A stretch of DNA of 64,000 nt. Source: Meghimatium bilineatum. Taxonomy: Eukaryota; Mollusca; Gastropoda; Stylommatophora; Philomycidae. The stretch spans positions 59,030,938-59,094,937 of the forward strand of contig CM067322.1 in assembly GCA_034231615.1 (NCBI GenBank), given 5' to 3'. A program made the translations under genes and the position numbers. Positions 51,840-62,181 of this stretch are shown piece after piece (positions within the stretch are counted from its first letter, which is position 1; each line of letters begins with the position of its first letter). Under the pieces are notes generated by a model. That model did no database searches, was not told the origin of the DNA, and saw only the letters and a list, made by a program, of their open reading frames with translations.

Positions 51840-52118
51840 TTCGTCTGAAATAGTGATCTAAGAGAAAAAACAATACACCAAAGTACATATCAAATGTCAT
51901 ATTAAAACGTAGATGGAACTAGCCAGGAATCTTCCTAAGACTAGAAGAAAACGAATTGAACCAATAATGCTCTCTTGTGGACATCGGAAGTGAAAAGAAA
52001 AATAAGAAGACCTAAAACTAACTCTCAAATCATCATACTTACAGAAGGGGAAACAATGGGCTGCAAATCAATACAAGACCTAAAATTTCAGGCAGCGAAC
52101 CGAAGCGCATGGAGAATC
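51840..52118 (+). mobile_element. LINE-E 3' region, left of the LINE-D insertion
   Basis: Plus-strand pieces such as GIFLRLEENELNQ, EKKNKKT and GLQINTRPKISGSEPKRME form the end of a LINE C-terminus. It continues at 56,158-56,230 with CAAAACAAATGCCCTATGTG and GGCACGAAAGGAACAAAGTA, matching the uninterrupted copy at 4,770-4,830. Confidence 0.68.
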
Positions 52119-52146
52119 TTCTTCTTCTTCTTCTTCTTCTTCTTTC
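52119..52146. repeat. LINE-D (GAA)n tail
   Basis: CTTCTTC repeats on the plus strand, the complement of the LINE 3' tail, preceded (minus sense) by CAAGTGAACGAAA. Confidence 0.95.
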
Positions 52147-52235
52147 GTTCACTTGAAACATGTCTATGTCTGTAATTCTGTCTCCTGAATAAAACTCACT
52201 GTCTTTTGTAGTTCATACAGTGGTCCATAGAGCTT

Positions 52236-53022
52236 TTATTCCAGTGTTATTTCCTCTGGCCAATGTGTCTGCCTCAGCGTTTCATGTTCAGAACACTCTT
52301 GAAGTATATGTTTGGCACTCTGTGCTACCTGTCCACATGTACACATGGCCGTGTTGCCAATGCTGAACTTTGTATACATGTGACTGCGGAGTCGGTTGTG
52401 TCCTGTTCTGAGGCATAGAATTATAACTTGTTCTGATCTGTTCATAATGTGATAGTCATCTTGTGTTGGTGTTTGTGGCTTTCTTATTGACTTGATCATC
52501 TATTTTTTTCTGATGGTAGGTGATTGGTATATCTGGTTGGTCTTCGGCAGCACCTTCCTTAGCCAGTTGGTCTGCTTTTTCATTTCCTGTTATTCCACAG
52601 TGAGAGGGTATCCACTGCATGGTTACCCTATACTGGTAAGACAATTCGCTAAGTAGTTTTTTCAAGTCTGTTAGTTTTCCAGACTGGAGAGCTTGAAGCA
52701 CTGACCTTGCATCTGTCAGGAATACCACAGGCTGTAGGTCAGAGTTGGAGTTCAGCAGTATTTTAGTTGCCACACTAATTGCCTGGATTTCTGCATCATA
52801 ATTATTGCAGAATTTCTCTGTCGGTGTTCTGATTGTATCTCTAGGCTTGTTTGGAAATTCTATATATACACCTGCACCTCCATTCCTCACTGCATTCTGT
52901 GCTGATCCATCTGTGTATACTCTGACCCATACATCTTGTGGATATTCCTCATCCAGGAAACTGAGGGTGACTGTTCTTCGCTGCACACTTTTCTGTTCGT
53001 CCTCGCATAGTATTCCTTTCAC
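52236..53022 (-). pseudogene. LINE-D RNase H domain and C-terminal end
   Basis: RVYTDGSAQNAVRNGGAGVY has the first catalytic aspartate, KFCNNYDAEIQAISVATKIL the glutamate and VVFLTDARSVLQALQSGKLT the second aspartate. MQWIPSHCGITGNEKADQLA holds the last His and Asp region. All RNase H active-site residues are present. After a frameshift near 52,490 the end shows RLRTGHNRLRSHMYTKF and CTCGQVAQSAKHILQECSEH, a Cys/His zinc-binding segment, and LRQTHWPEE. The domain removes the RNA strand after reverse transcription. Confidence 0.92.
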
Positions 53023-53180
53023 ATGGGTTTGAATTTATATTGGCATTCCATGCCTTTCACTCCACGGGGTTTGTTCTGGTACAGACCTTAAGGGGCTGTC
53101 AACTTCAGGTATGTCTGTAAGTTGTCTATGGAGTCGTTTATCTTGGTGGATAAAGCTGCTTCTTTTCAGTCGCCCCATTG

Positions 53181-53500
53181 CTAGATTTTGTAATCTTTCC
53201 TCATTGGATGACTTGGCATACACTGAAACATTTCTGCTTGAATTAGTACTTTTGTGTCTCTGCGTTCGCCAAGTGTTTGTATTCTTCCCATTTTCTGTAT
53301 CTCTGCTATGGGTGTTGATTTCATTGCTCCCAACATTATTCTAAGTGCCTGGTTTTGCACTTTATCTAGATCTTGTAGTGTTTGATGCAGGACACCACGC
53401 AGCGGAACCATATTCCAGGCGTGGTCTTATGCCTTGCTAGTAAACTTTACTGAGTATATTCCCGCTGGCTGCCCATGTGGTTCCACTTAGTTTTCTCAGG
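53181..53500 (-). pseudogene. LINE-D RT thumb region
   Basis: DKVQNQALRIMLGAMKSTPI is the conserved segment that follows the RT palm in I-type LINEs. Then LERLQNLAMGRLKR-like residues lie in the next frame. Stops and shifts separate this from both neighbours. Confidence 0.72.
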
Positions 53501-54958
53501 AAGCTAACTTCCTCCTGGCTTTTGTTGTTTCATTGTTTATTTGCTGCTTCCATGTCAGCTTATCATCAAAAGTAACTCCGAGGTATGTGGGTTGTTTATC
53601 TTCTTTCAAGAGCTCTCCATCTAACTTGATATGACCGGCTTTTTGTTTTGGTGAGAGGGTAAAGAGTGTAGTGCTGCACTTATCTGTGTTAATGCTGACG
53701 CACCATCTATTTGCCCATAAGGTTAGGACATCAATAGCTCTTTGTATTTGTTTAGGGGCCACTGTCGCATGTTCTTCCGTGCACCAGATCACCAGGTCAT
53801 CAGCATATATTGCTACTTTGATCCCGTGTGGTAGTTCAGCAACTAGGTCATTGATGTAAACCAAGAAAAGTGTGGGTGACAGGACTCCTCTTTGGGGGAC
53901 TCCATGACGCAGTAGAACTTTCTTGCTCTTGCGACCATCTAATTGTACCTGGCTCTTCTATTATGCAGGTATGCTTTTACCCATTTGTACATTCTTGTGC
54001 TAACCCTGCAATTTCGCAATTTTTTTAGGAGCCCTTCTTTCCAGACCTTATCAAATGCTTTCCTGAGATCTATCCATGCTACTAGTATCCGTTTCTTGTC
54101 TTGGAAGGTATCCTCAATCTCTTGGGAGAGGTAGGTTGTTTGATCTTCAGTAGAGTAGCACTGTCTGAAACCTGCTTGCAGTGATACCAGAAGGTTTTCA
54201 CTTTCAAGGTACCACTGCATCCTAAGATTGATAATGCGTTCCATTGTTTTGCATAGACAGCTTGTGAGGCTGATGGGCTTGTAGTTGGAGACTGTGTTGC
54301 CATCTTTGCCTGATTTGAGGAGAGGTATCATTATTGCTTCTCTCCACGCTTGTGGTACATTACCTGTGGACCAGCTTGTGTTAAAGATCTGCAGTAGCTT
54401 TGCTCTTGCTGCAGTTCCCAGGTTTTTAATCATTTCATTGGACACTCCATCAGCTCCAGGGGACTTTTTCATTTTCAATTTGGATATTGCATGCTCCAGT
54501 TCTTTCATTGTGATTGGTGTCTCCATGACTTCAGGTATAGGTTCGCCTTGTCCAATGTTTTGCTGGTTCTCTCGAATCTCCTGTTGTTTGTCTGGGCTAA
54601 CTTTGATGTTATTGAATTCTGCAAAGGAATCTGCAAAGTAATCATATGCATGTTTACCTGTTAAAATGTCTCTATCTTTATAAAGTGTGATCCTGGTATT
54701 TCTCCCTGTACCTTTGTCATTTAGTTGTTTTACAAGTTTCCATAATTTCCTAGTATCTCTTTCTATTGTGAGCGACTCTGTTTTAGCTTTCCAGCTGCTC
54801 CGTCTGGCTTGTAACATGGCTCTTTGAAATTTAGCCTTTGTTTGCTGATATTTGTTGTGATGTTCTTGGCTAGGTCTGTTCTCTGCCTGCTGTCTAGATG
54901 TTTCCATCTCATTTTGCAGCTTTTCCAGTTCATCATTCCAGTAGGGTTTGTAGTTTTA
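53496..54958 (-). pseudogene. LINE-D reverse transcriptase domain
   Basis: A 322-codon stretch (53,939-54,907) has a helical linker (AMLQARRSSWKAKTESL), then MKKSPGADGVSNEMIKNLG, YKPISLTSCLCKTMERIINL, AGFRQCYSTEDQTTYLSQEI, and the catalytic A motif WIDLRKAFDKVWKEGL. After a one-base shift at about 53,942 the next frame carries GVPQRGVLSPTLFLVYINDL, the YADD catalytic box (AIYADDLVIWC), WCVSINTDKCSTTLF and TYLGVTFDDKLTW. All catalytic aspartates are retained. The only break between endonuclease and RT is a stop codon at 54,956-54,958. Confidence 0.93.
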
Positions 54959-55890
54959 CCGTGCCCCCCTGGGTATGGTTTTACTAGCAGCATGTAGTAT
55001 ACATCTATTAAATTCACTCACTGCTCTATTGATGTCTTTGTCCAAGTTCATGTCCTTAGCTAGAACACATGTTAAATGCTGGTACATTTTCCAGTCTGCC
55101 CTTTTATAGTTCCACCTAGTGAGCGTGCTGCTGTCCTTAGTAAATTCATTGTGGATTTCCAGAAATACTGATCTGTGGCCACTACTCCCAAGCTGCTTTC
55201 CAACGACACGTGTGATGTTCCATTCCAAGCCTGGTGAGTGGAATGCCAGGTCTGGTGTAGAGGTGGTGTGCCATGCTCTCGAGTAGAAGGTTGGTGAGTC
55301 TGCTGGCTGGTTAATAAGGATGAGATTATTTTCATCCTGCCAGCTCTCAAGTTCCTCACCTCTCTTGTCGATATGATCGTAGCCCCAGCTCTGAGAGTGG
55401 CTGTTGAAGTCACCACACACCATAAGTCTCTCTTTGTCTGGAATTGTGTCTAGTGCCAATGGTTTATCATTTGGGCAGTAGTAGTTCAGGAGATGGAATT
55501 CTGCACTGTCTGTTTTTAGGTGGAGCATCTGGTATTCTGCCCCTTCCATATATACTTCCAGCTGACATGCGCTGATATTGTTTTTAACTAGTGTCAGAAT
55601 TCCACCCTTTCGCCTGTTCTTTCTGTCAGACAGGTAGCACTGGTAGCCTCTGATTTTGAAGGCTATGTCGCTGCTGAGGTGTGTTTCTTGGATACAGCAT
55701 ATATTTACTTGTTATTCACTGTATCCATCTCTTTTACTGTGACACCCTCAGCATTCCAGTGCATTATTTTTATTGGTCGTTGGTTTGTTTGGCCAGTAGC
55801 TCTATTCCCTTGCCTCCTGGCTCCTCGGGGCAATTGAGAAGGACTTCCAGTAACTGAGGTTGGGCCCTTTCGAGGTATAGGGCCCGGCAC
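54956..55890 (-). pseudogene. LINE-D endonuclease domain
   Basis: The N-terminus at 55,705-55,780 reads IKIMHWNAEGVTVKEM (APE-type start), preceded by a basic/proline-rich part (RKGPTSVTGSPSQLPRGARR). After a shift, an IQETHLSSD box lies near 55,670-55,690. Then the 197-codon stretch begins with EYQMLHLKTDSAEFHLLNYY, has LMVCGDFNSHSQSWGY (the DFN box), PDLAFHSPGLEWN, and GSSGHRSVFLEI. The usual SDHxP is S-GH-RS, so the catalytic aspartate of the final box is lost in this copy. It would nick target DNA for priming. Confidence 0.9.
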
Positions 55891-56304
55891 CGTCCTGCCT
55901 GAACGTCCGCCACAGGGCAGGCACCATAACTATTTATAGATGCAGATATGTTTCCATTGTGTTTTGTGCATGGCATCCTGATTATCTGTGCGCCTTTTGG
56001 CTGGTTGCCTCCGTCTTCAGCACTCTGCTTACTTGGGCCGGACTATGGTCCTGCTCTAGTGGGACTGCCCGACCAGTCTTAGTTTCCAGCCCCTGATGAT
56101 TGAACTAAGCCCCTTCACCTCTACACGGTACTGATCTCGATGGGGGCATGGAGAATCAAAACAAATGCCCTATGTGCCGCCTATGGCACGAAAGGAACAA
56201 AGTAACTAAACTTGTTTAGAACTGTTTTCAAAACCTCTTCAACGGCTGACACAATCATCTGTTGCCCGATAGTATGAGATTTTCCTGATTTTTCTAGGAG
56301 TAGT

Positions 56305-56596
56305 GAGATATTGTAAAAAAGTAAAGTAACCCATAACATTTAATAATGCCGTAGGGGTGTGAGATGTTAGCTATCTTACATTTCAGAGGCTCTGAAAATG
56401 AGGGCGGTAGCCATCTCCTCGTCCTCGCAGTCTTTACTTCTCGGATTAAGCCGGTACACATTTAAGGCTGGGTTGAACCGAAAGCCATTGCGATCTGAGA
56501 AACATTTCCGCCTCAACTGGGGAATGAACACAGGACCATTCATATGCAAAGCCAATGCGCTAACCAGTGCGCTACGCGGCTCCCGAGATATTGTAA
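56305..56596 (-). mobile_element. SINE-T, tRNA-derived, with 12-bp target duplication
   Basis: GAGATATTGTAA is repeated at 56,305-56,316 and 56,585-56,596. The 268-bp element between them starts (minus strand, 56,584) with GGGAGCCGCGTAGCGCACTG, tRNA-like, and has a matching A box and B box. A body of about 190 bp follows, and it ends in GGGTTACTTTACTTTTT, so its tail is T/A-rich and unlike the GAA tails of SINE-A and SINE-B. Nothing suggests a protein. Confidence 0.9.
56520..56574 (-). promoter_or_regulatory. Polymerase III A and B boxes of SINE-T
   Basis: TAGCGCACTGG (56,564-56,574) fits the tRNA A box and TGTTCATTCCC (56,520-56,530) fits the B box GGTTCRANYCC at nine of eleven positions. 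They lie 33 bp apart and the A box starts 10 bases from the element start, both normal for a tRNA gene. Confidence 0.8.
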
Positions 56597-56639
56597 GACG
56601 CCCGCAAACCGTCATCGTCTTTATCTGCAACTGAAGCGA

Positions 56640-57289
56640 TCATACTGTTCATCAATTTGCGGTTCTCTTCTAACTTTTTAAAATGTTGAGTGGTAACTAT
56701 GTATAGTACAATTCTGGACAAGTGTTATGCGCGCGATGCGTTGCTACTTGAATGAACACTTGTATATGACGAACAAAACTTAGTATAACGATCTTATCAT
56801 CAATTGCCATGAAACGTATTGTTCTGTGTCGCGTCTTAGTTTACAGTGAATGTTCGAAATATGTGTATCAGCGACGATGTATCCATAGAAATGTAAATTT
56901 GATTATATTTCTTACAAAGTAACAATTGTGCTTTTTACAAATTGTAATATGCATTTTTTCTGCATGCAATCATTTTAAATGAGTATAAATATTGTCAATA
57001 TTTTAGTAATAACTCAAACGCCAATGGGAAAGAAAAACAAATAAATACAAATAAACTTACTTTTCTATGACAAATTATCGTGTATTGCAATTATCTTCTT
57101 CAGCCGCTTACAACTTTCTCGTAATACAATTTTGTGTCTTGAGATTTCGCCAAAACTGGAGAACTATCACGCTTAGTTTAAAGAGTTGTAAGAATTTTTG
57201 AGATTTGTTTCTTAGAGACAGATCACTCTTAATTTGAAAGACATAAACAGATATGACGTCTTCATGTATCAAACATAACAGCTTGCGGT

Positions 57290-57292
<3 letters not shown>
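56640..57292. other. No gene recognised
   Basis: AT-rich with no coding motif or repeat copy. Confidence 0.35.

Positions 57293-57342
<50 letters not shown>
57293..57342. repeat. (GA)n microsatellite
   Basis: About 24 uninterrupted GA units, followed by a degenerate GAGAGAAAGAGAG region to about 57,370. Confidence 0.95.
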
Positions 57343-57344
<2 letters not shown>

Positions 57345-57404
57345 GAGAAAGAGAGAGAAAGTGTGAGAGAATCTAATTATGTTGTGGAAAATGTATTGCT
57401 CGTT

Positions 57405-57790
57405 TAGGTATGTTGATTATTGTTCTCGCACACCGGACATACCCATAAGTGCTCAGATGTCAGCTTTCAGTAAATTTCTCAGAACGCAGCGGCTGATGGT
57501 TCCTGTTCTGTTGTGGTTGAGTGTTTTTTTTTAGATATTTTCTTGGTGTGTTCTCTACGTACGATTTATATTTTCCACAATATTGTCGATACTGACTTAT
57601 GCTCATTAACTTCAAAATCCACGGTATTGCATTCTCTAGTAGAGCATTGAGTATGTCAGCTCTGTACATACGTTGACGGCCAATTATAGAAGCAGAACTA
57701 GCAATCTTGTCGAATCGATGATTTCCGTCCGCATATGCATGTTCAGGAATAAAGATGGAAGTGATTTTGTGCAGTGAGACAATTTTTGCG
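57405..57790 (-). pseudogene. LINE-S C-terminal end
   Basis: Matches 19,541-19,830: SIFIPEHAYADGNHRFDKIA (the RNase H end with ADG instead of GNERADQ), RMYRADILNALLENAIP, NTPRKYLKKNTQPQQNRNHQ, PLRSEKFTES, and the 3' terminal AGGTATGTTGATTATTGTTC. Confidence 0.75.
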
Positions 57791-58184
57791 CAACTCTCAG
57801 CCCCTTTCTATGACTCCACCCATCGCCTGCGCAAATCACCTGCTTTGACTTTCTCGATCATGCTCATGGAGACACATAGTATGCACGCGTGAGGATAGGT
57901 TGTGATTCCAGCCAGTTTAGGGCATTCATCGCGGCTAATACCTTCATCGTTTGACTACTTGTTGCAGCGAAAGCCCCACTGGTTTCGTGAACCATTCTTT
58001 CACGTTAACTGGTGGTAAAGGTCCATACACACGTTGGTGGTGGATGACATAGCGATATGTGTAAATCACAATTTCTGAGTCATCTGCATGGTCGAAGATG
58101 AGATCCTTGACCTCGGTGTCAATACTCACAGGATTGCGCACTCTGCACTCTCTATTGTGTGTAATAATGATATTGAACACCTTT

Positions 58185-58312
58185 TGAAAAACCATTGGAG
58201 CACATCCGATATTAGCATGGCTTTTGAGTCACTTTTACCCTATATGGGATGGGATATCAAACGCCACCCATAACCTCCTTAGTCACCTCTTACGACACGC
58301 ATGGAAGGTATG
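58185..58312 (-). mobile_element. SINE-B, truncated inverted copy
   Basis: On the minus strand: CATGCGTGTCGTAAGAGGTG, ACTAAGGAGGTTATGGG, TGGCGTTTGATATCCCATCC, and ATATAGGGTAAAAGTGACTC. Both the head and the tail are missing. Confidence 0.72.
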
Positions 58313-58427
58313 ACCCTAGCTCCTATTTAGAAATATCTAATTTCAATTTTCACGAAAACTGAACAACCAAACAGTGAATTTGTGCATTTATACAGTCGTG
58401 CTGTTAATCGGGATTTCAACCTTCTAG

Positions 58428-58520
58428 AGTGACGCATTTAACTTTTCCCGTGAATTTTATTGGTCACTGTGTCTACTTTGCGCCAACAGCAGACGATCAT
58501 GAAAACAGGTAAAATGCACC
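58428..58520. mobile_element. MITE-M copy 2
   Basis: AGAGTGACGCATTTAACTTT and TCCCGTGAATTTT at the left, with CATGAAAACAGGTAAAATGC and ACCACTTT at the right, form imperfect inverted termini. The central TTGGTCACTGTGTC matches AGTGGTCACTTTGTGTC in copy 1. Confidence 0.45.
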
Positions 58521-58521
58521 A

Positions 58522-58870
58522 CTTTATAACAATGAATCTCAAACTCTTTTGCCCTGTAGACCACTTGCCGATGTTTTGATTTTTCATAAACTCACTCACT
58601 TGCCTGCCTAATATTACATTTTCCTAAACATATTTTTTTCAAAATGTGTTTTTTACAGCTGGCACAATACTGCTCACTTTTATAGGATTTTTCGGTAGAA
58701 TGGACAGTTGTAAAAAAAAAAGAACATGCACAATTTTTATTCATACCTTTATTGAAATGTGTACATCTCGGGCACCCCCATTTTGTTTTCTCGTTGGCAT
58801 GGACCCACTACAAGTCGAAATTGACCCTTGGGGATCCATACAGATCTCTTTGAGAACCTATGTTTTAGAA
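58522..58870. mobile_element. Non-autonomous hAT derivative
   Basis: Left terminus CAATGAATCTCAAAC at 58,530 and right terminus CTTTGAGAACCTATG ending at 58,862 are inverted. The first ~200 bp match the end of the second hAT relic at 49,717-49,930, including TTACATTTTCCTAAACATAT-type and GGACAGTTGTAAAAAAA-type segments. Flanks CTTTATAA and TTTTAGAA agree at six of eight bases. At about 333 bp it lacks the transposase and depends on a relative. Confidence 0.75.
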
Positions 58871-58879
58871 GGACGAATC

Positions 58880-59605
58880 GCAATTTAGTCTTCAAGTCTT
58901 GTAAAGTTGATGGTGGCATGGTGGCGAAAAAAGGAATTCAGCACCGCGAGTACAGATCAGGCGTAACGATCCATAAAATGATAGTCATACGGCTACCCAT
59001 AAAATGATAGTCACACATTTTCAAACAAAACCAGTAACTAGTTTCGCTTTGCCATTTATCCAAGTCTTTTTTTCAAGAAATATTCTTCGCGTGGATCACA
59101 AACGTCATTTATCTTTGCTGAAACAAATTTCCCTGTTTTCTTTTTTAGTGTCTGACGAAGAAATGTAGACAACAGATATTATATTCAGGCGGTAGTATTT
59201 ATCTACTTTGTAGGAACACAACCGATTCCTGCTCATTTCTGGGGAGACTCATAGCGTTAACTGTCATGTTTAGCAGCAGCCATGTTTGTTACACATACGA
59301 GTGAATTGTCATGGGTAGTGACTAAAAATTGGAATGAAAAAAAAACTGAACAGCGTGTTGGCGTCTACTAGTACTGAGCTCTTGATTTCTTCAAAGCATG
59401 GATTCTGGACTTTATTGAGTGCAAAAAAATATAAATAATGTTTATGTGGATCTAGTTGTGCTGAGGCTTGGAATAAAACTTATAGAACCTATATCATATA
59501 GGCAGAAATCATAACTTTGCGTCTATACTGATGAACTGTGAAGAAAAGAATAATTTATGAGGAAACATTTATGAGGAAAATATTAGCATTCTCATAACTG
59601 TTTCA
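58880..59605. other. No gene recognised
   Basis: Includes a 19-bp direct repeat (CCATAAAATGATAGTCA at 58,972 and 59,000). No coding motif. Confidence 0.35.
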
Positions 59606-60233
59606 GAACGGAATCATGTTCGAGGCGAGATTTTTGTTGAGCTCGAGAGCATGTTTCTAGGACGGGGTGCTCCTTAAAAATGTGTAGAGACTCGGACTTG
59701 GAGAGAAGTTCACGATGCCAGTGAATGACACCTCGGATAAGAGGGCGAACGAACCCAGGGTCAACTATATCGTCGGTGCTTTCCTATACCGGAATCATAC
59801 TTGCAGAGAGAAAAGGTTCAGTGCCCGATAGGTTCACGCACAATGCGTCTAATTAAGCGAGACGAGTTCACTGGCGGCAGAAAACCTTATGCGAAATAAG
59901 CGTAGTCGACCCACGCCTAAATTCATGATTACCGTCTCCATGGACATTTAAACTCAGGGACGTTTTAACATGAAAAGTCCAAGGGCACAGTGGGTGATAG
60001 GCCGTCACGGCGAAGAGTAGACACACATTCGACGTCTGGCGACATATAGGAAGGCTGTCACATATAGGGAAGCCCACTACACGAATTAAAGGCATGACGA
60101 AAACGGATAAATAACCGTGGTGAAAATAACACAGCTCTGCCGTGGAACTAGCAGCACAATATACTTCACGCTACCTGGTGGAATACACGAAATTTCGTGG
60201 CGGTTATCAGAGAACGAACGCAGAAGAAGAACT
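59606..60233 (+). mobile_element. Element F copy 3, inverted relative to the others
   Basis: Reads in plus orientation to AGAGAACGAACGCAGAAGAA at the right end, the same tail as SINE-B. Blocks matching copies 1 and 2 in reverse order: TTCCTATACCGGAATCATAC (59,783-59,802), AGGTTCAGTGCCCGAT, CATGACGAAAACGGATAAAT (60,092), TAGCAGCACAATATACTTCA (60,148). This copy has only the 3' half and a single tandem unit. Confidence 0.65.
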
Positions 60234-60439
60234 GTTTTAGATGTATTGAATTGTGGCTATGTGTGTGGTGTGTGTCGATGGATAAAGTAGATAGGGGGCG
60301 GGGATTAATACTAACAATTATGGGCTAATATTTGTAGTCTATTGTCTGTCTAATATTTTTTAGTAAATACCGTATAGGCTTACTAATCTTTTTCTGTAGA
60401 AAAAACAAAACAATGTTTCTATGTATGGAGAGTAGCTGT

Positions 60440-60712
60440 TTTCATACCAGGTCCGTAGATAATGGGGATTGGGGGTTAATTCTACACCCCCTAACAAATC
60501 TGAACATGACTTTTAGTAGTAGGAACTTAATCAAAGGTAGGTGAAGTCACCCCCCCCCCCCCCCCTCATAGCGATTTTTCTGCAAAAAGTCTTCAAAATT
60601 TCTGTCAAATTGTGAAATGTACACACAAAATTTGAGCAAAGGCCCCCTTTTATTATTTTTTGGGGTAAAACTCCTTCCTAAAGGTAATGATATCTACGGC
60701 CCTGTTTCACAC
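60440..60712 (+). mobile_element. MITE-H copy with poly-C
   Basis: From CAGGTCCGTAGATA (60,448) to TATCTACGGCCCTG (60,704), 257 bp. Flanks TTTCATAC and TTTCACAC match at seven of eight bases. It contains a run of about 18 C at 60,549-60,566 and the subterminal TAACAAATCTGAACATGACT shared with the 44-kb copy. Confidence 0.83.
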
Positions 60713-62181
60713 CTTATTGATGCAGTTTGTTCCCAATTATTTTAATATAGCACGTGAGACAATTGTTGCACAGCATGAACTTTTTTGCTAAAAATAGAGC
60801 AAGGTCAATAATAATGACCATATAAAGTATCATATAAAATTGATTGTAAATGTAGCATTGGATTATGTTAAAAATTGAAAGAAGACATAGGTAAGTTGGC
60901 ATCAGCATTAAGGTGATAATAAGTTGGTAAAGATACAGATGATACAGTAATGTTATACTGTGGCTATTCATACGCCATAAATTCGTTATCCGATCATGGT
61001 TAGTCTTCTTTTATTGACACCAATTTATTTCAGAGAATTTGAATTTGAGACGTTTTGCATATAAATATAGATTAGAAATTAATATAAGTTAGTTGGTCAG
61101 CGCTGAATATTTGTATAAATGTGGAACTATTTCATATTCCTGCTAATTAACCACATTACTGTGCTTCGAACTCGCGTCGGTTCTCGCTATCTGCTGCTAC
61201 CCTAATAGTTGTTTACCCTAGCGAAACTAATAGTAGGAACTGCTGGTGGCTGTAGCAGACGGTGGATATTTTGTGGATTTTGCAAACGATCCTCTCCTCC
61301 AGGTAACGTGAATTAGAATGGCGTGTGTGATCTTTTACTAACCGATGTGGGATATTCCAAAAGTAACCTGTAGATAGAAGTCCTTCAAAATGGCGGTATG
61401 AGTCATTCATCTTGTGTCAGGTCTGAAACTCAATGTCTTTAAAAAAACTAACGTGTAGTGGAATATTTGTTCATAACCAGGCTTCACGGGGAGATATTAC
61501 CGTTTATACTGAAATACTGCAATTTGCATGATTATTGCTAATATAAATATGTTGCATAGTGACGCGCGAGGGCTGCAAAATAGTGACAACCAGATGCACA
61601 AAATTAGGCACAATCCAAGACTGTGAATTACAGTGTGATAGCCCTACTCTAAACTCTAATAGTCAGCAGGCTAATTTATTGTATGATATGGAGCTGTGTT
61701 TTAATTATATAGGTCTAGTCTAGTCTATAAATATCGATTCTCCACCTACCGCTTCCGCATTCAGTTTCTTCTGCAGAGAATATCATTCACTCCATTGTTT
61801 TGCGAATATGCAGTTGAAGATCACGACTTCCTTCTCCGTCATTTCTATTCATCAAGTGGATAGTAGTTTGTGCGTACAAAAAAAAGACAGTGTATCATAC
61901 ACAGTGTATGCATACCGAGTTCATTATTATTTAGAGCCTATTTATTGCTGAGCGTATTTCCAAGTTATCTGTTCAATAATGCCTAGGCATAATTACTACT
62001 AAGTCAAGTAAGTGTATATAGTATAGCCCTAGCGCTATGCACTTTTAGTACACTGTGCTGGTGTATAGTTAGGCCATATTATTAATATATTTTCAATTTG
62101 TTTAATGAATGCTTGTGTAATGAGATGTATCATAAGATGCATTTGTTTCCTAAACTTACGAATATTCAAACTAGCATATTT
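60713..62181. other. No gene recognised
   Basis: AT-rich. No protein motif, RNA gene or repeat shared with the rest of the window was seen. Confidence 0.35.

Larger units (their letters stand above)
52107..56157 (-). mobile_element. LINE-D, apparently full length, 12-bp target duplication
   Basis: GCATGGAGAATC stands at 52,107-52,118 and 56,146-56,157. Between them is a 4,027-bp element on the minus strand: a 5' leader (from 56,145, beginning CCCCCATCGAGATCAGTACC), a short basic N-terminal region, endonuclease, RT, thumb, RNase H, a C-terminal CCHC-like segment and a (GAA)n tail (52,119-52,146). The order is that of I-superfamily LINEs (I/Nimb/Ingi type). No separate ORF1 is seen between leader and endonuclease. 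Single defects (an in-frame stop at 54,956, a one-base shift near 53,942, further shifts in the thumb and RNase H end) mean it is probably recent but inactive. Confidence 0.9.

Noticed and set aside
54285..54641. A 118-codon plus-strand frame
   Set aside because: Antisense shadow of the LINE-D RT.
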